A stretch of DNA of 64,000 nt from G965279355 sp965279355. Lineage in GTDB: Bacteria; Pseudomonadota; Alphaproteobacteria; CACIAM-22H2. Location: assembly GCA_965279355.1 (NCBI GenBank), contig OZ257155.1, positions 4,712,001 through 4,776,000 of the forward strand. Reading direction: 5' to 3'. The position numbers and the translations under genes are program-made. A model generated the notes under the pieces. It was not told where the DNA came from. It worked only from the letters and a program-made list of their open reading frames with translations, and did no database searches. Positions 42,097-50,625 of the stretch are shown one piece after another. The stretch's first letter is position 1. Each line of letters starts with the position of its first letter.

Positions 42097-43731
42097 ATGA
42101 CACTTTCAGATCAGGCACGGGAAAAGCTGGCACTGGCGGTTCAGCTTTCGGCATCCGGCGACACACCGGGGGCGCAACAGGCGTTTGGTGATGTCGCGCG
42201 GGACTTCCCCGGTGCGGCGGAACTTGCCACTGTGCGGGCCGCGCTGGCTTTCAATCAGGCCGTTGGCCACTCCGCCGCGGGCCAGTTGATCGAGGCGGAG
42301 GCACTGCTGCGCGAGGCGCTTGCACATGCGCCGCTGGAGAACGCGCGCAGCGCGCTGTCCACTCTGCTCTTCCACCGCTCCCAGACCTTTGCGCTGGAAG
42401 GAAAATGGCGCGAGGCGACGCCGCCACTGCGGGAAGCCCTGCAGCTCGTGCCGGACCGCAGCGCGATGGCGGTGCTTGCCGATCGCCTGTCGAAGCCGCA
42501 TCTGCAGACGGCGCTGTTGGGCGTGGCGACGGATGTTCTGGCCGCCACGACTCACGCGCTCACTGCGTGGCATCTCTCCCCCAACGCCGACACTTACGAT
42601 GCGACCTGGAAGCTTTGCGCCAGCGTCGGCACGGGGTTTCTCGGCAAGGCGCTGACGGACGCGGAACTCAAGCCGCTGCTGACCGACCGGGCTGACAGCT
42701 ATGGCGCCTGGATCGCCTACGGGAATGTCCTGCGCCGCGCCGGGCGCCGCAACGCCGCGGAGAATGCCTATCGCCGTGCGATCGCTTTGTGGCCGCAGGC
42801 GCCGTTTGCGGCCAGCCGCCTGGGGGCGCTGCTCTGCGATACGCGGCGTTATCGCGAAGCCAACGATCTTTTCCTGCGGATCGGCCGGGAGTTCGGCGGG
42901 CGGGAGAGGATCATGCGGCTCGACCCTGAATTCATGGCCACGCTGCGGGAGCGCCCGCTGCCGGAAATGGCCGGCAGTTTCGCTTCCGGAGCCGCTGAGA
43001 CGACGCGGCCGCCTTGGGTTGTGCTGGCCGGTTGTGACGGCGTGTATTTCTCCCGCTTCGCGTCGAAGCTGGTCGAGACGGTCAAGGAGCATTGCGGCAC
43101 GGACGGGATCGTCCATCTGCACGTTGTCAATCCCGATGCGGAACACACGCGGCTGTTCCTGTCGCTGCAGCGGCAGGTGGCGCCGCTTCGGCTGCGGTGG
43201 AGTACCGAGCTTGTGGATCTGTCGGAGTTCGGCGAGGACAAGCGGACCTATTATGCCTGCGCCCGGTTCCTGCAGCTGCCGCATCTGATCCGCCGCTACG
43301 ATTGCCCGATCCTGATGCTAGACGTGGACTCGGTTGTGCTGCGGGATCTACGGCCGCTTTTGCAGCAGCTTGAACTCGAACAGGCCGATCTCGGAATCGT
43401 GACGGGCGATCCCTGGGAGATATGGGGCACGCTCTGGGCGGATCATGTGGCGATTCGACCGACGCCGCTGGCGCTGGAGTTCTTCACCCTGACCGCCAAC
43501 TACATCCGTCATTTCTTCGATGACGGACAGCGGCAGTGGTTCCTCGACCAGATCGCTCTCTATGCCGCACGATACGCAGGATTTACCGGCCGGCCCGAAC
43601 CCAGGCTTCTGTATTGGCCCAAGGACATCCAGAACGCCGGTCCGGAAAGCTATGTCTGGTCGATGCACTACAGCCAGCCCAGCAACCGGCAGGCCATCGA
43701 TCAGCTGAAGGACGGAGAAGCGTCGGCCTGA
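42097..43731 (+). CDS. TPR protein with GT-A-like glycosyltransferase domain
   Basis: The 544-residue product has TPR-like helices in about residues 1-290 (YGNVLRRAGRRNAAENAYRR). A C-terminal domain begins WVVLAGCDGVYFSRFASKLV and contains YDCPILMLDVDSVVLRDL. The DVD triplet there resembles the DxD metal/nucleotide-sugar motif of GT-A glycosyltransferases. Near the C terminus WSMHYSQPSNRQAIDQL follows. I do not recognise a named family for the whole protein. It is a third TPR-plus-transferase protein in this part of the window. Confidence 0.7.
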   Translation: MTLSDQAREKLALAVQLSASGDTPGAQQAFGDVARDFPGAAELATVRAALAFNQAVGHSAAGQLIEAEALLREALAHAPLENARSALSTLLFHRSQTFALEGKWREATPPLREALQLVPDRSAMAVLADRLSKPHLQTALLGVATDVLAATTHALTAWHLSPNADTYDATWKLCASVGTGFLGKALTDAELKPLLTDRADSYGAWIAYGNVLRRAGRRNAAENAYRRAIALWPQAPFAASRLGALLCDTRRYREANDLFLRIGREFGGRERIMRLDPEFMATLRERPLPEMAGSFASGAAETTRPPWVVLAGCDGVYFSRFASKLVETVKEHCGTDGIVHLHVVNPDAEHTRLFLSLQRQVAPLRLRWSTELVDLSEFGEDKRTYYACARFLQLPHLIRRYDCPILMLDVDSVVLRDLRPLLQQLELEQADLGIVTGDPWEIWGTLWADHVAIRPTPLALEFFTLTANYIRHFFDDGQRQWFLDQIALYAARYAGFTGRPEPRLLYWPKDIQNAGPESYVWSMHYSQPSNRQAIDQLKDGEASA

Positions 43732-43771
43732 CAACGGGCCGCGAGTGCTAAACTTACCGAGGAGCCTAACG

Positions 43772-44137
43772 ATGAAACTTCCAGGGCCCGATCATCCGAT
43801 CACGATTACGCCGACCAAGGGACGGGTGCGGATCGTTTTCGGCGGCAAGGTGATCGCAGAGTCGACCCGTGCGCTCACCCTGCAGGAGGCGAGCTATCCG
43901 GCGGTGCAGTACGTGCCGCGCGAGGATGCATCGATGGCGTATTTCGACCGGACGGCCCAGTCCACGCATTGCCCCTACAAGGGCGATGCCAGCTATTTCA
44001 GCCTGAAGGCTGACGGCAAGTCGGTCGAGAATGCCGTGTGGAGCTACGAGAGCCCCTTTCCCGCCATGGAGGCGATCAAGGGGCATCTCGCGTTCTATCC
44101 CAATCGGGTCGACAAGATAGAGATCGACCCGACTTAA
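43772..44137 (+). CDS. DUF427 domain protein
   Basis: The 121-residue protein shows the DUF427 pattern VRIVFGGKVIAESTRAL, YFDRTAQSTHCPYKGDASYF and ENAVWSYESPFPAMEAIKGH, ending YPNRVDKIEI. The His-Cys-Pro motif is typical. The family function is not established. The ATG at 43772 follows GGAG by seven bases. It ends three bases from the convergent icd stop. Confidence 0.9.
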   Translation: MKLPGPDHPITITPTKGRVRIVFGGKVIAESTRALTLQEASYPAVQYVPREDASMAYFDRTAQSTHCPYKGDASYFSLKADGKSVENAVWSYESPFPAMEAIKGHLAFYPNRVDKIEIDPT

Positions 44138-44140
44138 GGT

Positions 44141-45361
44141 TCAGACCTTCGCCATGACCTTCTGCAGGTTCTGGTCGATCTTGTCGAGGAACTGGTTGGT
44201 CGTCAGCCAGTCCTGATCCGGCGAGATCAGCGCCGCCAGATCCTTGGTCATCGCGCCGCCTTCGACGGTGTCGATGCAGACCTTCTCCAGGGCGTCGGCG
44301 AACTTTGTCACTTCAGGCGTGTTGTCAAACTTTCCGCGGAAGGCGAGGCCGCGCGTCCAGGCGAAGATCGACGCGATCGGATTGGTCGACGTCTCCTTGC
44401 CCTGCTGGTGCTGGCGGTAATGGCGGGTCACCGTGCCGTGCGCGGCTTCGGCTTCGACGGTCTGACCGTCGGGCGTGAACAGCACCGACGTCATCAGGCC
44501 CAGCGAGCCGTAACCCTGCGCCACCACGTCGCTCTGCACGTCGCCGTCGTAGTTTTTGCAGGCCCAGAGGAAGTCGCCGTTCCACTTGAGGGCGGAGGCC
44601 ACCATGTCGTCGATCAGGCGATGCTCATAGGTCAGCTTCCGCTCCTTGAACTGCGGCGCGAATTCCGCGTCGAAGATTTCCTGGAAGATGTCCTTGAAGC
44701 GGCCGTCGTACTGCTTGAGGATCGTGTTCTTCGTCGATAGGTAGACGGGATAGCCGCGCTGCAGGGAGTAGTTGAAGCAGGCGCGGGCGAAACCGCGGAT
44801 CGAGTCATCGACGTTGTACATCGCCATCGCGACGCCGGCGCTCGGGAAGTCGAACACCACGTGGCGGATGTTGCTGACGCCGTCGGTGCCGGTGAACGTG
44901 ATCGACAGCTTGCCGGGACCCGGCACCCTGAAATCGGTCGCACGATACTGGTCGCCGTAGGAATGGCGGGCGACGACGATTGGCTTGGTCCAGCCCGGAA
45001 TCAGGCGCGGCACGTTCTTGCAGATGATCGGCTCGCGGAAGATCGTCCCGTCGAGGATGTTACGGATCGTCCCGTTGGGGGACTTCCACATCTGCTTGAG
45101 GTTGAATTCCTTAACGCGGGCCTCATCGGGTGTGATGGTCGCGCACTTCACGCCGACGCGGAACTGGCGGATGGCGTTGGCCGCATCGACCGTGATCTGG
45201 TCGTTTGTCCGGTCGCGGGTTTCGACCCCGAGGTCGAAGTATTTCAGGTCGATATCCAGATACGGCAGGATCAGCTTCTCGCGGATCATCTTCCAGATGA
45301 TGCGCGTCATCTCATCGCCATCGAGTTCGACGACCGGATTGGCGACCTTGATCTTCTTCAT
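44141..45361 (-). CDS. icd: NADP-dependent isocitrate dehydrogenase
   Basis: The 406-residue enzyme oxidises isocitrate to 2-oxoglutarate in the TCA cycle. It belongs to the homodimeric, eukaryote-like class, shown by VELDGDEMTRIIWKMIREK, KSPNGTIRNILDGTIFREPI, the metal-binding KNYDGDVQSDVVAQGYGSLG and AHGTVTRHYRQHQQGKETST. The length is typical (about 405). Presence near recA-alaS is frequent in alphaproteobacteria. Confidence 0.97.
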   Translation of the reverse strand: MKKIKVANPVVELDGDEMTRIIWKMIREKLILPYLDIDLKYFDLGVETRDRTNDQITVDAANAIRQFRVGVKCATITPDEARVKEFNLKQMWKSPNGTIRNILDGTIFREPIICKNVPRLIPGWTKPIVVARHSYGDQYRATDFRVPGPGKLSITFTGTDGVSNIRHVVFDFPSAGVAMAMYNVDDSIRGFARACFNYSLQRGYPVYLSTKNTILKQYDGRFKDIFQEIFDAEFAPQFKERKLTYEHRLIDDMVASALKWNGDFLWACKNYDGDVQSDVVAQGYGSLGLMTSVLFTPDGQTVEAEAAHGTVTRHYRQHQQGKETSTNPIASIFAWTRGLAFRGKFDNTPEVTKFADALEKVCIDTVEGGAMTKDLAALISPDQDWLTTNQFLDKIDQNLQKVMAKV

Positions 45362-45458
45362 AGAGAAAAAATCCTTTGAAACAGCCGGGAAAGCGCCGCC
45401 GTGTGGCCAGCGGAAGCGGCCCGTGTTTTACCCCAAGCGCACTCATCTGTCATGGCCC

Positions 45459-46121
45459 TTGGGTGTCCCGGATAGCGCTTGCGGAACGCCGCTCCAGGGG
45501 CTAGTTCACTCGCACCGGAGCGCACCGATCGACCAGAATCCAACACCCGAGACGACCGAGGCTGCCCCAACCGGTTCGGTCGAAATACCGACCTTGGGGG
45601 CGCTCTTTTACGGCTTTCTCACCGTTGCGCTGTCGGGGTTTGGCGGCGTGCTGCCATGGGCCCGCCGCATGCTGGTCGAGCAGCGGAGGTGGCTCACGGA
45701 TCGTGAATTCACCGACACGCTCGGCCTCTGCCAGTTCCTGCCCGGCCCGAACATCATCAATGTCTCGATTGCGGTGGGGCAGCGTTTTCACGGACTCATC
45801 GGTTCGATTGTTGCCGCGTCGGGCCTGATCAGCGCGCCGCTGGCCATCGTCCTGAGCCTGGCGGTTCTGTACGAAAACTTCGGTGAAAATCCCCTGGTCC
45901 GGGGCGGGCTGACCGGTGTTTCGGCAGCGGCGGCGGGTCTGGTCGTTGGCATGGCGCTCAAGATGACCGTCACGCATCTCCGTTCCGTGCGCTCCGTCCT
46001 TTTCATCGTTGCCGCTTTTACGATGGTGGCGATCCTGCGGGTGCCGCTGGTCTGGGTGCTGGCCACGCTCGTGCCGTTGAGCATTGTCGTCGCCTATGCC
46101 GTCGGGGCGCGTCGCCCATGA
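45459..46121 (+). CDS. chrA: Chromate transporter, N-terminal half (short ChrA)
   Basis: This CHR-family half protein has LTVALSGFGGVLPWARRMLV, WLTDREFTDTLGLCQFLPGP and NIINVSIAVGQR, the canonical first CHR domain, and about five to six membrane helices. The start is uncertain: no ATG or GTG lies in frame near the domain. I use a TTG at 45459, giving 220 residues; about 45 residues before the first helix are Pro/Thr-rich. It overlaps the second half gene by four bases (ATGA). Short CHR pairs act together, presumably as a heterodimer, in anion or chromate efflux. Confidence 0.85.
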   Translation: MGVPDSACGTPLQGLVHSHRSAPIDQNPTPETTEAAPTGSVEIPTLGALFYGFLTVALSGFGGVLPWARRMLVEQRRWLTDREFTDTLGLCQFLPGPNIINVSIAVGQRFHGLIGSIVAASGLISAPLAIVLSLAVLYENFGENPLVRGGLTGVSAAAAGLVVGMALKMTVTHLRSVRSVLFIVAAFTMVAILRVPLVWVLATLVPLSIVVAYAVGARRP

Positions 46122-46651
46122 ACGACGAAGAGAACCCGCTGGTTTCGATCGCGATCCAGTTCGGCCTCCTGTCGTTTCTGGCGATCGGCGGCGGCCTGAC
46201 CATTCTTCCGGAGATCCAGCGCGTTTCAGTCGATGTCTATCACTGGACCACGCGTGCCCAGTTCGCGCAGCTCTTCGCCATCGCCCAGGCATCGCCCGGC
46301 CCGAACATCCTGTTCGTCAGCCTGATCGGCTGGCAGGCCGCCGGATTGGCGGGCGCGTTGACGGCGACGGCCGCGATCTGCGGTCCGCCGGCGGTCATCA
46401 CCTATTTCGTATCGCGGGTGTGGAATCGTTTTCCGACGTCGCCGATCCGGCGCGCGATTGAACTGGGTCTGGCTCCGGTTACGGTCGGCTTGGTTCTCTC
46501 CAGCGGATACATCCTGACAACCACGGCCAACCACAGCATCGTCGCCTACGCGATCACGGCGGCCACTGTTGCGGTCATCCTGCTGACGAAACTGAATCCG
46601 CTCTGGCTGATGGGCGGGGCGGCGATCCTCGGGATGGCCGGCGCGATCTGA
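46118..46651 (+). CDS. Chromate transporter, C-terminal half (short ChrA)
   Basis: The 177-residue product is the partner CHR domain: FGLLSFLAIGGGLTILPEIQ, WTTRAQFAQLFAIAQASPGP and NILFVSLIGWQAAG. It has about five membrane helices. Coupled translation with the preceding gene indicates one functional transporter. It ends against the LOG gene stop with no gap. Confidence 0.9.
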   Translation: MNDEENPLVSIAIQFGLLSFLAIGGGLTILPEIQRVSVDVYHWTTRAQFAQLFAIAQASPGPNILFVSLIGWQAAGLAGALTATAAICGPPAVITYFVSRVWNRFPTSPIRRAIELGLAPVTVGLVLSSGYILTTTANHSIVAYAITAATVAVILLTKLNPLWLMGGAAILGMAGAI

Positions 46652-47236
46652 TCACAGGCGGCGGGGGCGCGAGCGGCGTTTCGGTTTCCGGGCGCTCTGC
46701 AATGTCGGGATGATGTCCTCGACGCGCTCGACGATCGTAAACAGCTGGCGGAAGTCCCGGCGCGTATAGTTGCTGTCGACGAACCAGTCGATCAGCTGAA
46801 CCAGCTTCTTCCAGTAGCCGTCGACTCCGCAGAGGACGATCGGCTTGTCGTGCAGCTGCAGCTGACGCCAGGTCAGAATCTCGAAAAACTCGTCGAGCGT
46901 GCCCGGACCGCCTGGCAGGATCACGAACGCATCCGAGCGCTTGAACATCTGCGCCTTCCGCTGATGCATGCTCTTGGTCACGATCAGCTTGGTGACCTCG
47001 GCATGCTTCACCTCGGCCTTCAGCAGGTGTTCGGGAATGATGCCGGTCACCCGGGCGCCAGCGGCGAGGGCACCGTCGGCCACGGCCCCCATCAGGCCCA
47101 CCCGGCCCCCGCCGAACACCAGCTCGATTCCGGCCTCGGCCATCAGGACGCCGAGTTCGGCCGCGGCCTGGCGGTGGCGGCGGGGGGCGCGGTTCGAGGA
47201 ACCGCAGTAAACACAAATTGACTGGATACGGGGCAT
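46652..47236 (-). CDS. LOG-family cytokinin riboside 5'-monophosphate phosphoribohydrolase
   Basis: The 194-residue enzyme has the LOG motifs GGGRVGLMG and PGGPGTLDEFFE, the latter being the PGGxGTxxE signature. It starts MPRIQSICVYCGSS. Members cleave the ribose phosphate from nucleoside monophosphates; in bacteria the natural substrate is often unclear. A reading frame extends to 47461 but is not family-like, so 47236 is used. The basic tail RKPKRRSRPRR is noteworthy. Confidence 0.92.
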   Translation of the reverse strand: MPRIQSICVYCGSSNRAPRRHRQAAAELGVLMAEAGIELVFGGGRVGLMGAVADGALAAGARVTGIIPEHLLKAEVKHAEVTKLIVTKSMHQRKAQMFKRSDAFVILPGGPGTLDEFFEILTWRQLQLHDKPIVLCGVDGYWKKLVQLIDWFVDSNYTRRDFRQLFTIVERVEDIIPTLQSARKPKRRSRPRRL

Positions 47237-47412
47237 TGGGCGCTCTTGAAGAGGGGCGGGGAGATTGGCGGCGGACCGCCGTGTTGTTAAGATAATCGCT
47301 GGCGGATGAACGGGTTGGGAATAAAACGTGGCACTCGGTGTTTCACTTTTTACACGGTATTGTCCGTGGCGCGATGTCCTAGGGGACCGGGACCATAACA
47401 AGGAGCAGTCGA

Positions 47413-47871
47413 ATGAACAGAGTTTTGAGGCTGGGATGGGCCTCAACAGCAGCCCTGGCATTAGTGCTGGGTTTCTCTCTCGTGGCCGAGGCGCAGGCGC
47501 CGGCCCCGCAGGTCGAACAGCGCCAGAACGCCATGAAGGGCCTCGGGGGCGCCAACCGCGTCCTGACGCCGATTGTGCGCGGCGAGCAGCCCTGGAACCA
47601 GGCGGCGGTTGTTCAGCAGCTGACGACCGTGAACACGACGGCGAAGGCGATTCCGGGCCTGTTCCCGGCGACCGCTCAGGGCGGCAACGCTCTGCCGGCG
47701 ATCTGGGCGAACAAGGCCGATTTCGACGCCAAGGCGAAAGCCCTGGAAGACGTCTCGGCGAACCTTCTGCAGCTCGCTCAGGCGAACAACGAAGCAGGCT
47801 TCAAGGCGGCGGTTGGGCAGCTTGGCGGGGCCTGTGGCGGTTGCCACACGCCATATCGCAAGCCGCAATAA
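47413..47871 (+). CDS. Cytochrome c' family (class II) protein
   Basis: The 152-residue periplasmic protein has a signal peptide ending near VAEAQA. A four-helix body follows, with the haem-binding motif CGGCH close to the C terminus, the hallmark of class II cytochromes c. Typical features are QRQNAMKGLGGANRVL and PAIWANKADFDAKAKALEDV. Members bind NO or act in electron transfer. A strong terminator follows 25 bases after its stop and runs into the next cytochrome gene. Confidence 0.92.
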   Translation: MNRVLRLGWASTAALALVLGFSLVAEAQAPAPQVEQRQNAMKGLGGANRVLTPIVRGEQPWNQAAVVQQLTTVNTTAKAIPGLFPATAQGGNALPAIWANKADFDAKAKALEDVSANLLQLAQANNEAGFKAAVGQLGGACGGCHTPYRKPQ

Positions 47872-48794
47872 TCACTCAGCCTGTCCAGATTAAAGGGCGG
47901 TGGGGCGCGGCAATTGCCGCGCCCGCCGCTCTTTTTTTTGCCCTGACGATCTCTGCGCAGGCGCAGAGTCCCGGCGCGGATGCCGTTCAGCGCGGCCAGT
48001 ACGTCTTCAATGCGGCCGGCTGCCTCGGTTGCCACACGGACGCGCAGAACCCGGGGGCGCCGCTCGCGGGCGGCCGGGCGTTGAAAACGCCGTTCGGGAC
48101 GTTCTACGGGCCCAACATCACGCCTGATCCCATACACGGCATCGGCCGTTGGACCGAAGCGGATCTCCGCCGCGCCCTGCACGATGGCGTGCGCGCGGAC
48201 GGGGCCCAGCTGTTCCCGGTTTTTCCGTTCACGTCTTTCACAAAGATGACAGACGCCGATATCGCGGACCTTTGGGCGTATTTACGCTCGGTCCCGGCAG
48301 CGGCAGTGCCCAACAAGCCGCACGATGTCGCGTTTCCGTTCAACCTCAGATTCGTCCAGCGCTTCTGGAAATGGATGAACTTTTCATCCGGTGTTTACCG
48401 CCCCGATCCCGCGAAGCCCGCTGATGTGCAGCGCGGCGCGTATGTCGTCGAGGCACTCGGTCATTGCGGCGAGTGCCATACGCCCCGGAACATCATGGGC
48501 GGCATGACCCGGTCGATGGCGTTTGCCGGAACCCGAACCGGGCCCGAGGGCGGCCGCGTGCCGAACATCACTCCTGATCCTGACACCGGCATCGGCAAGT
48601 GGAGCGAGGCGGATCTGCTCGATCTTCTGAAGAGCGGAATGACCCGTGACGGAGATTCCGTCGGTGGGGCGATGGGCGAAGTCATCAAGAATACCACCAG
48701 CAAACTGACGGATGAGGACGTGCGGGCGATGATTGCCTATCTTCGCTCCGTACCGCCAATCCGCAACCAGGTTCGCTCCCAAGCTTCGAACTGA
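47841..48794 (+). CDS. Dihaem c-type cytochrome (start uncertain)
   Basis: The protein carries two CxxCH motifs (CLGCH, CGECH), each in a class I cytochrome domain, as in cytochrome subunits of membrane-bound dehydrogenases. A signal-like stretch IKGRWGAAIAAPAALFFALT precedes the first domain. No ATG or GTG lies in frame near it. The nearest usual start is the TTG at 47841, inside the preceding gene; an ATT near the lysine of the signal is another possibility. The signal region coincides with an intrinsic terminator. It could be a coupled gene, an attenuated gene or one that lost its 5' end. Confidence 0.75.
   Translation: MPHAISQAAIITQPVQIKGRWGAAIAAPAALFFALTISAQAQSPGADAVQRGQYVFNAAGCLGCHTDAQNPGAPLAGGRALKTPFGTFYGPNITPDPIHGIGRWTEADLRRALHDGVRADGAQLFPVFPFTSFTKMTDADIADLWAYLRSVPAAAVPNKPHDVAFPFNLRFVQRFWKWMNFSSGVYRPDPAKPADVQRGAYVVEALGHCGECHTPRNIMGGMTRSMAFAGTRTGPEGGRVPNITPDPDTGIGKWSEADLLDLLKSGMTRDGDSVGGAMGEVIKNTTSKLTDEDVRAMIAYLRSVPPIRNQVRSQASN
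47897..47939 (+). terminator. Intrinsic terminator overlapping the dihaem cytochrome signal sequence
   Basis: GCGG-T-GGGG-CGCGGC (47897-47911) pairs with GCCGCG-CCC-GCCGC (47916-47929) around an AATT loop, with one G-U pair and one bulged G. TCTTTTTTTT follows. It should end the cytochrome c' transcript. The eight T residues are at the same time the Leu-Phe-Phe codons of the next gene's signal peptide. Confidence 0.9.
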
Positions 48795-48887
48795 CCTCAT
48801 TCCGTGCTATTGGCGTGTCCTCCGGTCTGGACTATCCTGCCGGAAAGTCCGACGCGCGCGTCTGCGTTAACGAGCTAACCCGGTTTC

Positions 48888-49880
48888 ATGCTGCATCGTC
48901 CCCTGATCCTCGGTCTGCTCGGTCTCGGCCTCATCGTCATTGGTGCCGGTGCCGCCTGGATTGCGGTGCAGGAAGATGAAACGGCCGCCGTGTCGCTGCG
49001 CCAGCCGTCGACGGAGCAGACGTCACCATCGTCAACCGCGCCGGCGAACCCGGCTTTGGCGCCGACGCGCATTCTGCCGAGCTTCGATGTCGTCCGCGTC
49101 AATCCGGCCGGAGATACAGTCATCGCCGGCCGCGCTGCGCCGAATGCCGTTGTCCGGATCATGGACGGTGATCGCGAACTTGGCCGTGTAACGGCCGATG
49201 CGCGCGGTGAGTGGGTTTTCGTTCCGACCGATCCGCTTCCGCCGGGCGCACGTGAACTCAGCATCATTGCGGGCAACGGTGCCGAGGAGTTGCGATCGGA
49301 ACAGGTCGTTGTGCTCGTCGTTCCGGATCGTGGGCAGGCGTCGGGACAGCCGCTGGTCGTGGCAACGCCGCGCGAGGGCGGACGCAGCCGTATTCTCCAG
49401 GGCACGGGAAATGCCGGCCGCAGTGGCGACGGCGCCCGTCTGGCACTCGATACCCTGGACTACGACAGCGATGGCCAGCTGATGTTCAGCGGCCGAGCGC
49501 CAGCCGGTGCGCGCGTGCAGGTTTATATCGACAACCGTCTGGCCGGCCGCGCGACGGCCGGGCCCGACGGAACCTGGGAGATGTCGCCGGCGGATCGCCT
49601 GCCGCCCGGGCTCTACACGCTGCGCATCGATGAGCTGGCCGCCGACGGGCGCGTTGCGACGCGCGTGGAACTGCCGTTCATGCGATCCGATATCGATCCC
49701 GCAACGTCCATGCCTACGAACGTCATGGTACAGCCCGGCGATTCCCTGTGGCGGATCGCACGGAAGCTGCACGGCCGCGGCATGGCCTATGTGACGATCT
49801 ACGAAGCCAATCGCGAGCAGATCCGCGATCCCGACCTGATCTATCCCGGACAGGTCTTCAATCTCACCCGGACGAACTGA
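48888..49880 (+). CDS. LysM-domain envelope protein with Ig-like region
   Basis: The 330-residue product has an N-terminal anchor helix (LILGLLGLGLIVIGAGAAWI) and beta-rich repeats at about residues 60-260 (VVRIMDGDRELGRVTADARG; ARVQVYIDNRLAGRATAGPD). A C-terminal LysM domain reads MVQPGDSLWRIARKLHGRGM and ends LIYPGQVFNL. It is probably a periplasmic, peptidoglycan-binding protein anchored in the inner membrane. A specific role is not evident. Confidence 0.87.
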   Translation: MLHRPLILGLLGLGLIVIGAGAAWIAVQEDETAAVSLRQPSTEQTSPSSTAPANPALAPTRILPSFDVVRVNPAGDTVIAGRAAPNAVVRIMDGDRELGRVTADARGEWVFVPTDPLPPGARELSIIAGNGAEELRSEQVVVLVVPDRGQASGQPLVVATPREGGRSRILQGTGNAGRSGDGARLALDTLDYDSDGQLMFSGRAPAGARVQVYIDNRLAGRATAGPDGTWEMSPADRLPPGLYTLRIDELAADGRVATRVELPFMRSDIDPATSMPTNVMVQPGDSLWRIARKLHGRGMAYVTIYEANREQIRDPDLIYPGQVFNLTRTN

Positions 49881-49929
49881 GGTTCGGGACGTGACGGCAT
49901 GAGTCGTCGCGGCTAGACTGCAGGTCATC

Positions 49930-50625
49930 ATGCATCCGATGTTTGACGCTTTTAAGCCACGCCTTCATCCCGAAGGCTGGGTTTTCGTGACCGGCGGTCT
50001 CGTTGTCGCCGTGTTTTTCATGTGGCTGTTCGAGCCGCTTGGCTGGTTGGCGCTTCTGATCACGGCATGGATTGCCTACTTCTTCCGCGACCCGGATCGC
50101 GCGACGCCGGTCCGTCCGGGACTGATCGTTGCACCTGCCGATGGCCGTATTCAGATGATCACCAGGGCCCCGCCGCCGCCGGAACTGGGTATGGGTCCGG
50201 AACCGCTGACGCGAATCAGCATTTTCCTCAGTGTGTTCGACGTTCACATTCAACGTGTCCCGGCCGACGGCCAGGTCTCGGCGCTCGACTACCGGCCGGG
50301 CGCTTTCGTCAACGCCGCCCTCGACAAGGCGAGCGAGGATAATGAGCGGATGTCGGTGCGTGTGACCATGACCGATGGGCGCGACGTCGCCTTTGTGCAG
50401 ATCGCGGGTCTGATCGCGCGGCGGATCAAGTGCACGCTGGTGGCAGGACAGACGGTGCGGGGCGGCGAACGTTATGGCCTCATCCGCTTCGGCAGCCGGG
50501 TCGATGTTTATCTGCCCGAGGGTGTGTCGCCGCTGGTCTGCGTCGGGCAGCGCGCGATCGGCGGCGAAACGATCATGGCCGATATGACGTCGGGCGAGGC
50601 TGCAAGGGTGGGCGAGGTCCGCTGA
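49930..50625 (+). CDS. psd: Phosphatidylserine decarboxylase
   Basis: The 231-residue proenzyme makes phosphatidylethanolamine. N-terminal hydrophobic segments (about residues 18-52) precede FLSVFDVHIQRVPADGQVSA. The self-cleavage/pyruvoyl site is Gly-Ser in IRFGSRVDVYLPEG. It is the short alphaproteobacterial type. Its stop overlaps the pssA ATG as TGATG, so the two steps of PE synthesis are coupled. Confidence 0.96.
   Translation: MHPMFDAFKPRLHPEGWVFVTGGLVVAVFFMWLFEPLGWLALLITAWIAYFFRDPDRATPVRPGLIVAPADGRIQMITRAPPPPELGMGPEPLTRISIFLSVFDVHIQRVPADGQVSALDYRPGAFVNAALDKASEDNERMSVRVTMTDGRDVAFVQIAGLIARRIKCTLVAGQTVRGGERYGLIRFGSRVDVYLPEGVSPLVCVGQRAIGGETIMADMTSGEAARVGEVR

Noticed and set aside
47328..47840. 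N-terminal 171-codon extension of the dihaem cytochrome
   Set aside because: It overlaps the cytochrome c' gene out of frame and is Arg/Gly-rich with no cytochrome features.
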